Assembly: GCA_949825025.1 (NCBI GenBank)
Contig: OX463779.1
Location: forward strand, 36,900,203-36,964,202
DNA from: Siphlonurus alternatus
Taxonomy: Eukaryota; Arthropoda; Insecta; Ephemeroptera; Siphlonuridae
DNA: 64,000 nt
Reading direction: 5' to 3'
Each line of letters starts with the position of its first letter. Positions within the stretch are counted from its first letter, which is position 1. Positions 44,013-55,406 of the stretch are shown here, piece after piece. A program made the position numbers and the translations under genes. Under the pieces are notes generated by a model. It was not told where the DNA came from. It ran no database searches and worked only from the letters and a program-made list of their open reading frames with translations.

Positions 44013-44184
44013 ATAATACCCTTAAAAGTTAAATGTGAAGAATTTTTATTATATTAATTCTGCTCTAGCTGTCATTTAAACAATGAAGATCGATTTGCTG
44101 TAGAAATCACTGTATAGTGATTTTTTTTTTCATATTAAAATTTTTATTAGCTGAATAAAAAAATTATTAGATTATAAGATATAG

Positions 44185-44624
44185 CAGGGGTGTCAAACTC
44201 ATTTCTAGTGGCGGGCCACATGGGAGAAACTTCAGCTGACCGCGGACCGTGTGGCCTTGCGTGGAGTGGAGGGAGAGGGGGGATACGGTTTTGAAGTCAA
44301 AGTAGTGCAGGGCTTCGATACAGTAGGAGGTCTGGGGGTGCTAGCCCCCCGGCCCCCGTAGCCCGCCACAGACGCATTTTTTTTATTATTTTTTAAAAAC
44401 GGGGTCATGGCAGTTCATATTTTTTAACATTTTTTTTACAGAAACATAAAGATATTTATCTAAAAATAAAATTTAATCATTAATTTAAGTTTTTGAAGCC
44501 GATTTGTTTAAATTTGACGATTTTATTTTTCTTGATGTTTTTATTCGTAAACTCAATTATTTTTATTATTTGTTGACGGGCAACTGAAAACGACCTCGCG
44601 GGCCGCGAGTTTGACACCCCTCTG
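44185..44624. mobile_element. hAT-type nonautonomous element (440 bp)
   Basis: TIRs CAGGGGTGTCAAACTC and its mirror (with an extra AG), and a perfect 8-bp duplication AGATATAG at 44177-44184 and 44625-44632. 8-bp duplications and CAG-starting TIRs are the hAT signature; this terminus is one I know from hAT elements in many animals. GC-rich ends, AT-rich centre, no transposase. Confidence 0.92.
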
Positions 44625-45056
44625 AGATATAGCACAAGGAATATTTTTGAATATTTTTCTTAAGAAATTAATTTAAATCACTCATTAAATTTTTATTTAT
44701 TTAGTTATTTTTTCAACGTTTGGACAATTATTTAATTTTACTTAAAATGAAGATATTCAAATATTATAAATCAATTTTAAAACAACTTTTCAATATTAAA
44801 AAATAAGAAGCCACCCCCCTTTTTCCCAAAAAATCGTGCCTCTGGACATGATACAACTGGGCCACCGGAGCGGTTTTTGGCCCTTCAGGCCTCTCTATCT
44901 GAAGCGCACTTGTAAAATATTGAAACTACTTTCACCACTTTTTATTATTATATTATTGCATCTACTTATAAAAATCATGGCACGTTACTATTCAATATAT
45001 ATAATTAAGTTAATTAATCATGCATCGGATCAGCATGACTCGATCGATGGCGTCAT

Positions 45057-45210
45057 CAGGTGCGGATACAGGAAAGGGGGGGGGGGGGCTGTAGACGACC
45101 CCCTCCCCCGAAGAGTTGGATTTAACATGGGCAACTTTTTTATTTAACATCATGGCCTTATTGGAGGCAGCCCATGCATGCACCCGTTTTTTTTTCTGAA
45201 TCCGCGCATG
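45057..45210. mobile_element. Small hAT MITE, CAGGCGCGGAT family (154 bp)
   Basis: Left CAGGTGCGGATACAGG, right TGAATCCGCGCATG; flanked by GGCGTCAT (45049-45056) and GACGTCAT (45211-45218), an 8-bp duplication with one change. Same family as 46,205-46,377. Confidence 0.8.
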
Positions 45211-45447
45211 GACGTCATATACAGGCTAAAAATACAGCTATATCTGTCTTTGGACTCACAATCAGTTGTATAAAACAGAACAATGCAGAACTTGCTTACT
45301 ATTTAATACTTATTATTTTCCTTAAGTTCGTCGAGATCGAGATTGTATTTTATAAATTTAATAAACTTTTACTTATATAATTGCATTCAACAATAACTTC
45401 TTTTTAATTTTATTCAGGCCAAACCCAGCTTAAATAGTGAGGTCATG

Positions 45448-45530
45448 CAGTGGCGTAGCCAAGGGGGGAGGGGGTTGGCGTTTAACCACCTCTCCCTTGA
45501 GGGTCAAGTAATGACTGGAAATAAGAAGAA
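45448..45530 (+). mobile_element. hAT end fragment, CAGTGGCGTAGCCA terminus
   Basis: CAGTGGCGTAGCCAAGG at 45448. A mirror-type end (CCTGGCTAAGCCACTG) lies at 46,905-46,920, but the 8-bp flanks do not match (AGGTCATG, GCTGGGGC), so these may be two fragments. Confidence 0.5.
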
Positions 45531-46204
45531 AAAAGAAAAAAAAATCATAAGAAAATTTCTAAAAAGAAAAAAAAAAAAAAAAAAAAAAGGAAATTTAGGG
45601 GATTAGGGGATATCAAGTTTTGTCTTTTCTTTAATTTCAACAACTTATAAGTAAAGTTTGTTATTTTAACAGGAAAGTGCGACTTAAAAGTTTCATTTCC
45701 CTTACAAACTGCCTGCATACCATATATTATTGTAATTAAAACGCTCTCACGTGTGTTGCATTTTCATTTATTTGACTGCTCCAAATTTAATGCTCCACGC
45801 GGCCGGTGCATGCAATAATTAACAAAAATAAGAAATACAATTAAACTTTTTTGCCAATTAACACCTTAATTATGTGAACTTTGATTATTATTATTAAATA
45901 AATTTAAAAAATAAAATTCAATTAAATGACACGTACACTGATTCTAGAAATGATTTTAAATTGATTTGACTTAATTAATTACAAATGAACTGTTATATAA
46001 GGTATACAATTTCTATTATATAATTTCAAATGTGTGCAAGTAATATAGGCTGAGAACAACGTTAATCTAAATTAAACCATATATATATATTTATATATGA
46101 ACTGTGTTTTGAAAGCATTACCTATAGAACTCAATTTTCTTCCGAAAAAATTTAATATCCGAATTACATCAGTGTACTATATAATATATTTGTATATATA
46201 TATA

Positions 46205-46377
46205 CAGGCGCGGATCCAGGGGGGGGGGGGCTGGGGGGGCTGCAGCCCCCCCCCCCCCACCGAAATTTTGGATTTAACATGGACAATATAGGCATTTCCC
46301 CCACTTCAAATTTTTTTTTAACATTGGCCTTATGAAAGCAGCCCCCCCCCCGAATTTTTTTTCTGGATCCGCGCCTG
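46205..46377. mobile_element. Small hAT MITE, CAGGCGCGGATCCAG family (173 bp)
   Basis: Perfect TIR CAGGCGCGGATCCAG / CTGGATCCGCGCCTG (one base apart). Flanks are TATATATA on both sides, compatible with an 8-bp duplication but ambiguous in a TA repeat. Contains G and C homopolymers. Confidence 0.82.
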
Positions 46378-46380
46378 TAT

Positions 46381-46437
<57 letters not shown>

Positions 46438-46447
46438 TATATATATA
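46378..46447. repeat. (TA)n microsatellite
   Basis: TA repeat interrupted by AATAT twice, next to the hAT MITE. Confidence 0.9.
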
Positions 46448-46904
46448 GTATAAAAATTTGTAAGTATACTGTATATAATCGGATCATATAACTAATAAAA
46501 ATAATATAAAAGTGGTTATATTGATGAATTACTTGATTGATTGATTGGTATTTTGGAGCAATTTACACATTTTTGTCATGTATGCCCCTGCTGATGAATA
46601 TTACTTGATTTAACTAAAATGATTTACTCAAATTATATTAAGCTATATTTATTACGTTATATAGTGCACGTATTAAAATGAAATTAAAATAATGGGGTGA
46701 AAAAATACAACATTTTAAAAATATTGCATCAGCTTATTCAGCTAGCTAGACCATATACATTTTCTATAATAGTATTTTTCCATAATTTTACCACAAAAAA
46801 AGCAGCCTGTTCTCTAAAAAAAAAAACTTCTGTGGTGGCCAATTTGGAGTTTTCTCGATCTTTATCCTGAGGACCCCCCCCCCCCCCCCCCTTCTTGGGC
46901 AAAT

Positions 46905-46920
46905 CCTGGCTAAGCCACTG
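46905..46920 (-). mobile_element. hAT end fragment
   Basis: CCTGGCTAAGCCACTG, inverted with respect to the terminus at 45,448; preceded by a C-run. Confidence 0.45.
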
Positions 46921-47425
46921 GCTGGGGCCTAGATGCCAATTGACGCCTTCAGAGGGCGTAGCCGCAATTCCTATATTTATTTAAAAATAGTTCTATAGGA
47001 CTCAAAAAAAATCTGAAAAAATTCAGAGTGGCATAATTTGGTACCCTCTATTCATTTATGCAATAAAAAATTGGTCATGCAGGTTGTCCATTGTAATAAA
47101 ATATTTAATTTCTAGTAAAAGTTCAAATTAAAAAAGATCTTCTTTCTTTGAAAAAAATAATTTCCTCTAAAAAAATCAATTTACAAAAACAATAATTGCC
47201 AACTTATTAATTTTGGCCGAAACTATAATATTTTATTTCTTTTCTTAATTTATATATATTTTTTTTTCAAGCACTGCATACTGCCTGCTCAATTAAAGTT
47301 AATTTATATACAGTATAAAAAAAATTCAGTTTGATTTTCCAGTTCAATATTATTATATTAACAGAAGATCGATTTTTAAGATTTTATATTATTTTTTAAA
47401 TTTTAAATTGCATCATGATAGTTAA

Positions 47426-48086
47426 AGTAGAGTGAGTGATTTCATTTTTTTGAACATTTTATTTTATAAAAATAGTTTAACTCTACCTCTATTGAGAAAT
47501 GAAAACCAAAAAATTCCATCTCAAATAGCTTCACCACAAAAAAATTCCTAAATTTGGTGTTTCGAAGGCCGTTAACATCATGCATGCATCCTTATATATG
47601 GAACAGAAAACAGCTTTTTACTCCAACTTCGTGTGAACTATGGTAACAATTAAATAATACGCACGTAATATGATAAATTCTTTAATGGATTTTCAAATAA
47701 AATTTTTTTTTTTGGTGCCGTTTTTTCGGATAAATATCTTGAAAATCCTTATGGGAATTAACCCGCAAAAATTTAAATATTTTTTTTCGGAAAAATTGCT
47801 CCGTAAAAAAAAAAAAAAAATTATTTGAAAATCCATTAAGGAAATCATCATAGATTACGTACGTATTTTTTAATTGGTACCATAGTTCAGACAAAGTTGG
47901 AGTAAAAAGCTGTTTTCTGTTCCATAAGGATGCATGTTAAAGGCCTCCGAAACACGAAATTTGGGAATTTTTTGTGGTGAAGCTATTTGAGATGAAATTT
48001 TTTGGTTTTCATTTCTCAATAGAGGACTAGTTAAACTAGTTTTTAAAAAATAAAATATTCCAAAAAATGAAATCGCTCACTCTACT
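47426..48086. mobile_element. 661-bp TTAA-flanked palindrome, family 3 (copy 2)
   Basis: TTAA at 47422-47425 and 48087-48090; ends AGTAGAGTGAGTGATTTCA and mirror (AATCGCTCACTCTACT). Long arms around 47,770. Resembles 19,633-20,278 in length, end sequence and AAATTCYATCTCAAATAG block. Confidence 0.85.
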
Positions 48087-48475
48087 TTAATTAGTTTTAA
48101 TTTGTTGTATATTTATAATTATTTTTGGTCCGCCGTGTATACCGAGAGACATATAATTTTTTTGTTATTATTTATTCCAGGAATATAAACTGCAACTAAT
48201 CAACTATAAATATAATATACACACCATTATTATGCAGCAGGACGTACAATATTACAATTAATGATCGAAATTCATGAACACAATTTCAATTACTATTGCA
48301 TTATATTATACTTTTTGTATTTTACAATGATGATTGTAATTTATTACATTTTCTCTAGCTGCATGGCATTATAATTCGTTATTTATCGATCGCGGTAATA
48401 TGATATTGATAATGCTAATAATGCTACTGCATCATGGCTTAATTATTACGTACCCCACACGATTCAATGTTTAAT

Positions 48476-48788
48476 GGAGTATCGACCTGAAATTTTTTAT
48501 TGCAGAAATGAATTATAGAGGGTGCAAAGTTTAGCTACTCTGATTTTTTTCACATTTTTTTGAGACCGGGAACTATTTTTTAAAAATTATTGAAAGTTCT
48601 TTTCGTGACGTCACGAGACGCCGCTCCTTATGGAAGAGATAGGACTTGCCGCCTCGTGACGTCACAAAAAAAGACATTCAATATTTTTAAAAAAATGGTT
48701 CCCGGCCGCAAAAAAATCAGGGTAGCATAACTTTGCACCCTCTATATTCCATTTCTGCAATAAAAAAATTTCAGGTCGATATACTCCG
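48476..48788. mobile_element. Inverted-repeat element with TGACGTCA arms
   Basis: GTATCGACCTGAAATTTTTT at the left, AAAAATTTCAGGTCGAT at the right; inner CGTGACGTCACGAG (48,606) and CGTGACGTCACAAA (48,654). A related half lies at about 47,000-47,090 (CTCTATTCATTTATGCAATAAAA). Confidence 0.75.
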
Positions 48789-48840
48789 TTGTATTTTAAA
48801 TTGCACTCTCGTGATCTAGCCCCTTTTGAGCTAATCTGAG

Positions 48841-50263
48841 CAGGGTCGGTCTGATAGCAGAAGGCCCGGGCAACGATTGGGCCCGAAAGGCCAGCCCGCG
48901 CAGCGGGGGGGGGGGGGGGGGGGGGGGGAGAAAAACCGCCGGGGTCAAAAAACATTTGAATAAGGAGAACCTGGCTTTTCTTTATATTTTGTTGTGAAAA
49001 ATAGAAAAGTTGTATTGATTTTTTCTATGTAACTTTTTTAAATGAAAAGTATCATGACGAATATTTTGGAATTTGGAAGTCACGTGATCTTATTGTTAGT
49101 GTGAAAAGTTGAAACTTGAAAATTAATAAATCAAATCATCATTTTTTTTTTATATATACAATTTTTTTATATTTTTTTGGATTCAACTTAATTTCAACTG
49201 CTCAACTGCATGTATTTCTGCAGCACAACCTGCAACAATCTCACTTTTTACCAGAATTTGTTTAAATTATTTTATTTTTACAGGAAAAATTAAATCAATA
49301 CCATATATGCAACTCAATTTGACTTATATTTATAATGAATTAGTAATTATTGCTAAAAATAGTTTGCAGAGACAAAGCCAAAATCAGAATGAACGCCGCA
49401 TTTAACATGGGGCCTTATACAACTGACAAAACCCCTCGATTGCCCTAAAGAAAGTTCATGGATTGGTGTGGCTCTCGTACCAACCAACTGATGAACTTTC
49501 TTCGAGTTAATTGAGGGTTTTTGTCAGGCAATGTTAAAAATGCCATGACACGTTCTCTATGACTTCGGAATTTTTTCCTGGAGAACCATAACCATAAATA
49601 TAGCGAATTCTATGGAACACATTTTAATTTTTTTTTTCTTTATCTTTTTAACTTCGGTTCTATATGGAGGAGCGCTATACTGTATATAGCAAGAGCCACA
49701 CACCAATTCCATGAACTTTCTTTAGGGGAATCGAGGGGTTTTGTCAGTTGTATAAAAAGGCCCCATCGATCGGATCATGTTAAATGCGGCGTTCATTCTG
49801 ATTTTGGCTTTGTCTCTGCAATCTCTGCATTAGCTTTCATGACTTTTAAGTACGGAAGGTTTGCTAATTTTTCAGAGTTCAGAGTGAATTACCACATCTA
49901 TTATTTTAAGATGAACACTCAACACTGACTATACCCTTATTAATCTTATTATATTTTTAGTACAAAATGAGCTGTGTATCCACCAGGGGCCCCGGGCCTG
50001 CTATATATATTTGTAAGTTAATCATTAATTGTGTTAGAAAAAAAAGTTTAGCACGTAGTAGTATAAAAAATATTACGCCAACTTTTTTAAATGTCTGCAA
50101 AGAAGTTAAATTATTTTCAACATTTTTTTTTTCCTTTCCTTTATTTTCATTTCTTTTTCTTTTCTTTTATTTTTATTTTGTAAAGGCCCCTAGGGTCCGC
50201 CACAGCTGGGGCCCGGGCCGCATTTGCGGCCAATATAGCGCGGCCCTGGCCACACCGACCCTG
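48841..50263. other. Possible hAT-type ends 1.4 kb apart
   Basis: CAGGGTCGGTCTGAT at 48841 and a mirror-type CACACCGACCCTG ending 50263 share CAGGGTCGGT. The 8-bp flanks differ, so I cannot say they bound one element. The interval includes the palindrome at 49,365-49,820. Confidence 0.3.
49365..49820. mobile_element. 456-bp inverted-repeat element
   Basis: TGCAGAGACAAAGCCAAAATC at the left and GATTTTGGCTTTGTCTCTGCA at the right. Contains TTTAACATGGGGCCTTA and CCTCGAT blocks also seen in the 19.6-kb family 3 copy. Confidence 0.78.
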
Positions 50264-51187
50264 CATGCTGAGGTCCCCTCTTGCCATATATGGGCCTGCG
50301 GGCCCTCAATCTGTATATAGTTAGGCTATTGTCTAAAATAGCTGCACATTATAGAGTATAATAATTATAATATATCGAAGAGCGTAAACAATAATTATAA
50401 TATTAAATGAAATTATTTTAATTGTGATGCACATGGCTGGCATATATTTCTAACCATATATACAGAATGAGGGTCCGCGCGTAGGCCCATGGAAAGAGAG
50501 GGGACCTAAGTCAGACTAGCTCAAAAAGGCCTAGCTATATAGGTCAGCATTGACTATTTACCCAGTATATAGAGCTAGCTGATTGCGCTGACGTCATGCT
50601 CCTAGCTGTGGCCCTATGGAGGACCAGAATACACAGAATAATTATAGATATAAACAAATTATGTATTTTGATTTTTTTTTCACTTAATTAAACAAAACAA
50701 ATCAGGTTATTTAAACACTTTTAAAAATACGCCAATAAACGATACTATAAAAAAATCCCATCATTATATAGAATGTATATACAATCAAAACTATTTTTTT
50801 CTATTTATTTTTGTCATTTTTTCCTATTTAATATGCCATAGTATATATATATATTATATATATAGCTGTATATACCTCCACTTTCTCTTTTCTACCCTCG
50901 ATCCTGACCGTCCGTATATATACCTGCTATGCTATTTTTCTTCGTAAAACAAAAACAGCATACAACTCTATATATACTATTATTTAGTAGTAGTCATTGT
51001 AGCTAAAATATCACGAGTGAAATTTGAAATACAATGAAAATAAAATTGTATATGAATATATTATCTGTTTTAAACATGCGTGCGTGAAGAAATCGGCGCA
51101 TGCGCACAAGATAAAAAAAAGTGGAGAGTTGCGTCCCAATTCTTCATTTCTCGTGATTTTTTCGTTCACTACAATTTGTACAGAAAA

Positions 51188-51473
51188 TAACGTGCGAATA
51201 GCATTTACTCCTTACTTGTGCTATTTGCACGTTAATAACGTGTTCAAAATGTAACGTGCGAATAGCATTTACTCTTTACATGTGTTATTCGCACGTTAAT
51301 ATGGTGTACAGAATATAACGTGCGAATAGCAACAGTAAGTAGTAACTGCTATTCGCACGTTAACTTTCTCACCATTTTAACGTGCAAATAGCGTTTTTAT
51401 GTCTTATTTACAGAATAATTCGGTGCGAATAGCAATAATTGTCTTATTTACACCGAAATAACGTGCGAATAGC
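51188..51473. repeat. Cluster 2 of GCTATTCGCAC hairpins
   Basis: Nine copies of a TAACGTGCGAATAGC-type arm. Three pair as hairpins (51189-51233, 51253-51297, 51316-51362), then three direct copies at 51378, 51421 and 51460. Arms are 13-15 nt with few substitutions. Confidence 0.87.
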
Positions 51474-51479
51474 GCCGTT

Positions 51480-51900
51480 CAACTGAAAATTATTTTGGAG
51501 CTGTTCACTGTGGAGCTGTTGTTGAGCTGTTGATGCGCCGGATGCGCCCATGGTGGCTGTATTTACTATGGTGCAGTCACGATACTCACGATCGCCTATT
51601 TTCAAATTTGGTGCGTAAATGGTTCCACTTTTTATCCAATCACCGGGCGTAATTGCGGTCACGTGACAAAAATTACACACTCTGATTGGCCCAGTCTCAT
51701 ACATTGGTCTTATCCTGTCACTTCCCCTCCTAGTAGCTTCCCTGGATGCGCCGAATGCAACGTTGCAAAATTTTAAGTATCGAGACTATCGAGCGAGCGC
51801 CCGCGAGCGGTGTGGCATCCATCAAGTAATCAAAACACACGTGGTCCACGCTTTCGTCTCCATTTATTTGCATATTACGGTGAATTTTGTGATAAAGGTA
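51480..51900. promoter_or_regulatory. CpG-containing segment with CCAAT and E-box motifs, possible promoter
   Basis: GC and CpG rise against the AT-rich surroundings. Motifs: CCAAT at 51636, GATTGG at 51684, TCACGTGA at 51659, and a GCGAGCGCCCGCGAGCGG block near 51,795. A donor-like AAAG|GTAATA follows near 51,898. It could drive the untranslated first exon of the Nop6-like gene, or something on the other strand. Motif evidence only. Confidence 0.3.
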
Positions 51901-52756
51901 ATAATATTCGATGACATTATTAGTATAAATACTCTATAAGTATTATGAGTACCATTATATACATTTATTTAAAGCATTTTATATATATATATATATTACT
52001 TTCCTTTCACGCGGCCATGCAGGCTTTTGCATGCAAATGCACGTACCCCACTCACCATGCAGTCCTCACCACACACCACACTCAGCAGTCGCTGACCAGG
52101 CAGTCACACCACAGACAGATACACTTTAATGCATATTATACCCATAACCCATACTGTACGTGCGTGTATATGTATCCCCCGCGGCGTAATGAACTGTTAT
52201 ATGCATTTTGCCAGTATCATAATTACAATATTCAGAGTTGATAAAAGCTAGATAAAAAGGGAGGCTCTCACACAAGGATTTTGTTTATAAACTCGGTAAT
52301 ATATACAAAATCCTTGGGCCCACATCATAAATGGTCATATGCTGCATGTCAAGCAACTCAAGCATCAGGTCGATTCCAAGATAACTCTTATACATTTTAT
52401 GTTTTAGAGTAAAATCTTAGGTCGATTCCCTAATAGTAGCTTCCCCCTTCACTGACAGTGAGTAGTGCACAGTATATAGGGAGCCCGGCCACTCTGCTCT
52501 CTAGCCATATGGCTGCATGTATAGGTCCAAAATATGATATTTAAGCCACTTAAAAATTAAACGTACAGTAAATTACAATATATCACACTCAGTATAATAT
52601 TATGCTCTACACACAGATCAAACACTCATAAAGATACATAGACTCACCCATTATAATGCTTGTGGTAGTTCTTGAACTTTACATACAAATAACTGCATGA
52701 GCACACCAAACTATACTGATTTTCTTCCCTTTTTCCCCAGCTCAAATCTGGAACAC
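51901..52756. other. Intergenic, no gene seen
   Basis: AT-rich with short palindromes (AGCTAGAT, TGCATGCA). No gene supported. Confidence 0.35.
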
Positions 52757-52760
52757 TTAA

Positions 52761-53111
52761 GGGTAAGGTAACGCCACCATGCAATGTTAAAAAAAATCCC
52801 TCACACAAAAATTCTGAAAAAAATTTAAAATGTTCTCCTCTACACCCCCTATCAGTACCTAAAATATCAGGTATACAAATACGATCTAGTTTTTGAGTTA
52901 TGAATTTTTAAAGTTGACTACTTTAACATGGAGAAATGGAACTCCCATGTTAAATTAGTCAACTTTAAAAATTCATAACTCAAAAACTAGATCGTATTTG
53001 TATACCTGATATTTTAGGTACTGATAGGGGGTGTAGAGGAGAACATTTTAAATTTTTTTCAGAATTTTTGTGAGAGGGAATTTTTTTAACATTGGTGGCG
53101 TTACCTTACCC
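52761..53111. mobile_element. TTAA-flanked palindromic MITE, family 1 (copy D)
   Basis: GGGTAAGGTAACGCCACC ends; TTAA at 52757-52760 and 53112-53115. Over 90 percent like copies A, B and E by eye. Its right TTAA is also the left TTAA of the next element. Confidence 0.9.
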
Positions 53112-53115
53112 TTAA

Positions 53116-55402
53116 GGTAGAGATAACGCCAGGCACGGACTGGGCCAAAACGGCCCACCGAGCGAGAAAGAACGACGGCCCACATAGGCGGGGGCTAACA
53201 CTCCAAAGGGGGGTCTGGGGGGCGGAGCCCCCCAGTAGCCCGCCGCAGTTGTTTTTTTTTTTAGGTTTTCACTAGAATTTTTACTAAATTTTACTAAATT
53301 TTTTACAAAATGCACTAAATAGCTTCAAATAAAATTTAATATTAGCTGCAATTAATATTTACTATATTATAATACTATGTATTAAATCTTAATTAATCAA
53401 ATCTAGTGATACGTGTATAAATTTCCTATATTTTTTGAAAAACGAAATTAAGAAGTACGTATATTATAGAACTCGATCTCTCCTTAATTTCGATACCTTA
53501 ATTAAATATTTTTTTCTAAAGCATTACTGCTAAATTCACTGCATTTGCTTAAATTTTGTGTTAAATTGTTGCATAAATAATAATTATTTGTGATTTTTAA
53601 AAGCCAGAAATAGTTTGGCCACAATTAATTACATTATAAATTAATATAAAATACTCTCTTGATTCGGGAGTATACCAGCATATATTATATATATGGGGGA
53701 GGGAAATAAAAAAATAGCAGAATTATATACCTTTGAGAGCTCGAAATATTCGAGAATCGAGTATGTAGATTAATTGTTCACTGGAAAATTATATATAAGG
53801 ATTTTGGATTCCAAATAAATACAATGTTAATTAATTTAAAAATTTATTAGAAGTTTAATTGTGAAAGTATATATTTTTTAAGCAAACTGATAATTAAGAG
53901 AATGTTTAATTTCTTTCTCTATTACTTTATTTAAGTTCAATTTTTTTATTTTTACTGCAAATTGCTTATTTTAATTAAATACTTTTTTCAAGGTAAATGC
54001 AAAGTATTTTACTGAGAATTTTTTATTTACTAATATTCATGAAGTATTTGATTGTGAGCAACAGTTAATTTTAATTATTATTAAATTTATTTTGAAACTT
54101 TACTTTATGCAAGACCCATGACGTACAATTTACTTCCTGCTGTAAATATTTTTATTCATCTTTCAATTGAAAATTTAATTACTTAGTTAGTGATAATGAT
54201 TATAAGAATAGAAATACGCCAGCATCTATAGTTAAATAATAAACCTAACCAGGAAAAAATAAATAAATGTTGCTTTATTCAGAATCATATTTTGTATAAA
54301 TTGTGATGCATGCAGAGCCTGCACCTGCAGGAAAATTGAAGGATCACCTTTTTTGTTTTAGTTTTGGTAAGTCTAAGGTTGAGTACTCGCATCTAGCTAT
54401 CGGGTATGCTATTGTAATTTGTTATAAAAAGTTAATCTTTTTTGCGGTAAAATAAATAAATTTAGATTATGCACCAGTATTTAAAAAAAAAAAAAAAAAT
54501 ACAAGTCATGATAAATCTCAATCACATGGATAATTTTTTTCTCTTAACTCTTAATTATTTCGTAGCGCTTGATTTTAAATGCATGATGCTTAATTTCATA
54601 AAATATAAGACCAGAGCCCTAAGAAAGTTCTGATTATAATATGATATAAGGCGGAATATTAAATTTAAACACAAAGTTTAAAAGATCGCGGAAATAATTG
54701 AAACCTAGCTGGGCTAGACTACTAAAAAAAGTACACATAATATACATAGTGTCTTCTTCATCCCACAAATAAAGCTGATGCATGCACTTTCATTCCCTCT
54801 AATTCGATCCTTGATCAATTTATGTAAGAGAGTGCTCTTAAATTCCATTGGTTTTTGTTGTCATTTTCTTTTCATTTCCCTCTTTTTTTCTCCGTCTTTT
54901 TCTTTTCTCCCTTTTACCCTTTTTTTTTCTTTCTGACCGGCGGCCCACATTTGCCCCGGCGGCCCACTTTTGCCGCGGCCCACCGACCCATGCTCGGTGG
55001 ATCGGTAGGCCAGTCCGTGCCTGGATAACGCCGAACAGCTGTTCGACGTAATCCCCTTTGATTAACATGTAAACCTTAGCAAATTGACAAAAATTCTGAA
55101 ATTTTTTTGAGAGACAGATATTAGTGCCTAAAAGCCATAGAAAAAATTTCAAAATAATTTAACGAGCCGATTTTTTTTAATTATTTTTTTTAATTTTCAG
55201 CATAGGGCTTTCCCATGGAGAGCCAAACTAAAAAATTAATTTAAAAAAATCGGCTCGTTAAATGTTTTTGAAACTTTTTCTATGGCTTTTAGGCACTAAT
55301 ATCTGCCTCCCAAAAAAATTTCAGAATTTTTGTCAATTTGCTAAGGTTTACATGTTAATCAAAGGGGATTACGTCGAACAGCTGTTCGACATTATCTCTA
55401 CC
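53116..55402. mobile_element. TTAA-flanked MITE (family 2 relative) split by a hAT-type insertion
   Basis: Ends GGTAGAGATAACGC and mirror (ATTATCTCTACC); TTAA at 53112-53115 and 55403-55406. Next to each end, once the insertion is ignored, lies CGAACAGCTGTTCGAC. Interior CTTTGATTAACATGTAAACC matches family 2. The hAT-type element occupies 53,130-55,023, leaving an original MITE of about 385 bp. Confidence 0.87.
53130..55023. mobile_element. hAT-type nonautonomous element (1,894 bp) nested in a MITE
   Basis: TIR CAGGCACGGACTGG, mirrored at the right as CCAGTCCGTGCCTG; perfect 8-bp duplication GATAACGC at 53122-53129 and 55024-55031. GC-rich ends (about 130 bp each, with GGCCCACCGA blocks inverted) and a very AT-rich interior without transposase. 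Confidence 0.92.
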
Positions 55403-55406
55403 TTAA

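Noticed and set aside
45448..46920. One hAT element enclosing the MITE at 46.2 kb
   Set aside because: End sequences are inverted but flanks AGGTCATG and GCTGGGGC are unlike.
48662..48955. 97-codon open frame on the minus strand
   Set aside because: It runs through a palindromic element and a G/C homopolymer; no family features.
48841..50263. One intact 1.4-kb hAT element
   Set aside because: The 8-bp flanks (AATCTGAG and CATGCTGA) do not match, so the ends may be from different insertions.
51188..51473. CRISPR array
   Set aside because: Repeats are inverted as well as direct, spacing is irregular, spacers share sequence, and the genome is an animal's.
54838..55152. 104-codon open frame on the minus strand
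   Set aside because: It lies across the hAT end and MITE junction and is a Lys/Arg reading of a T/C-rich tract.
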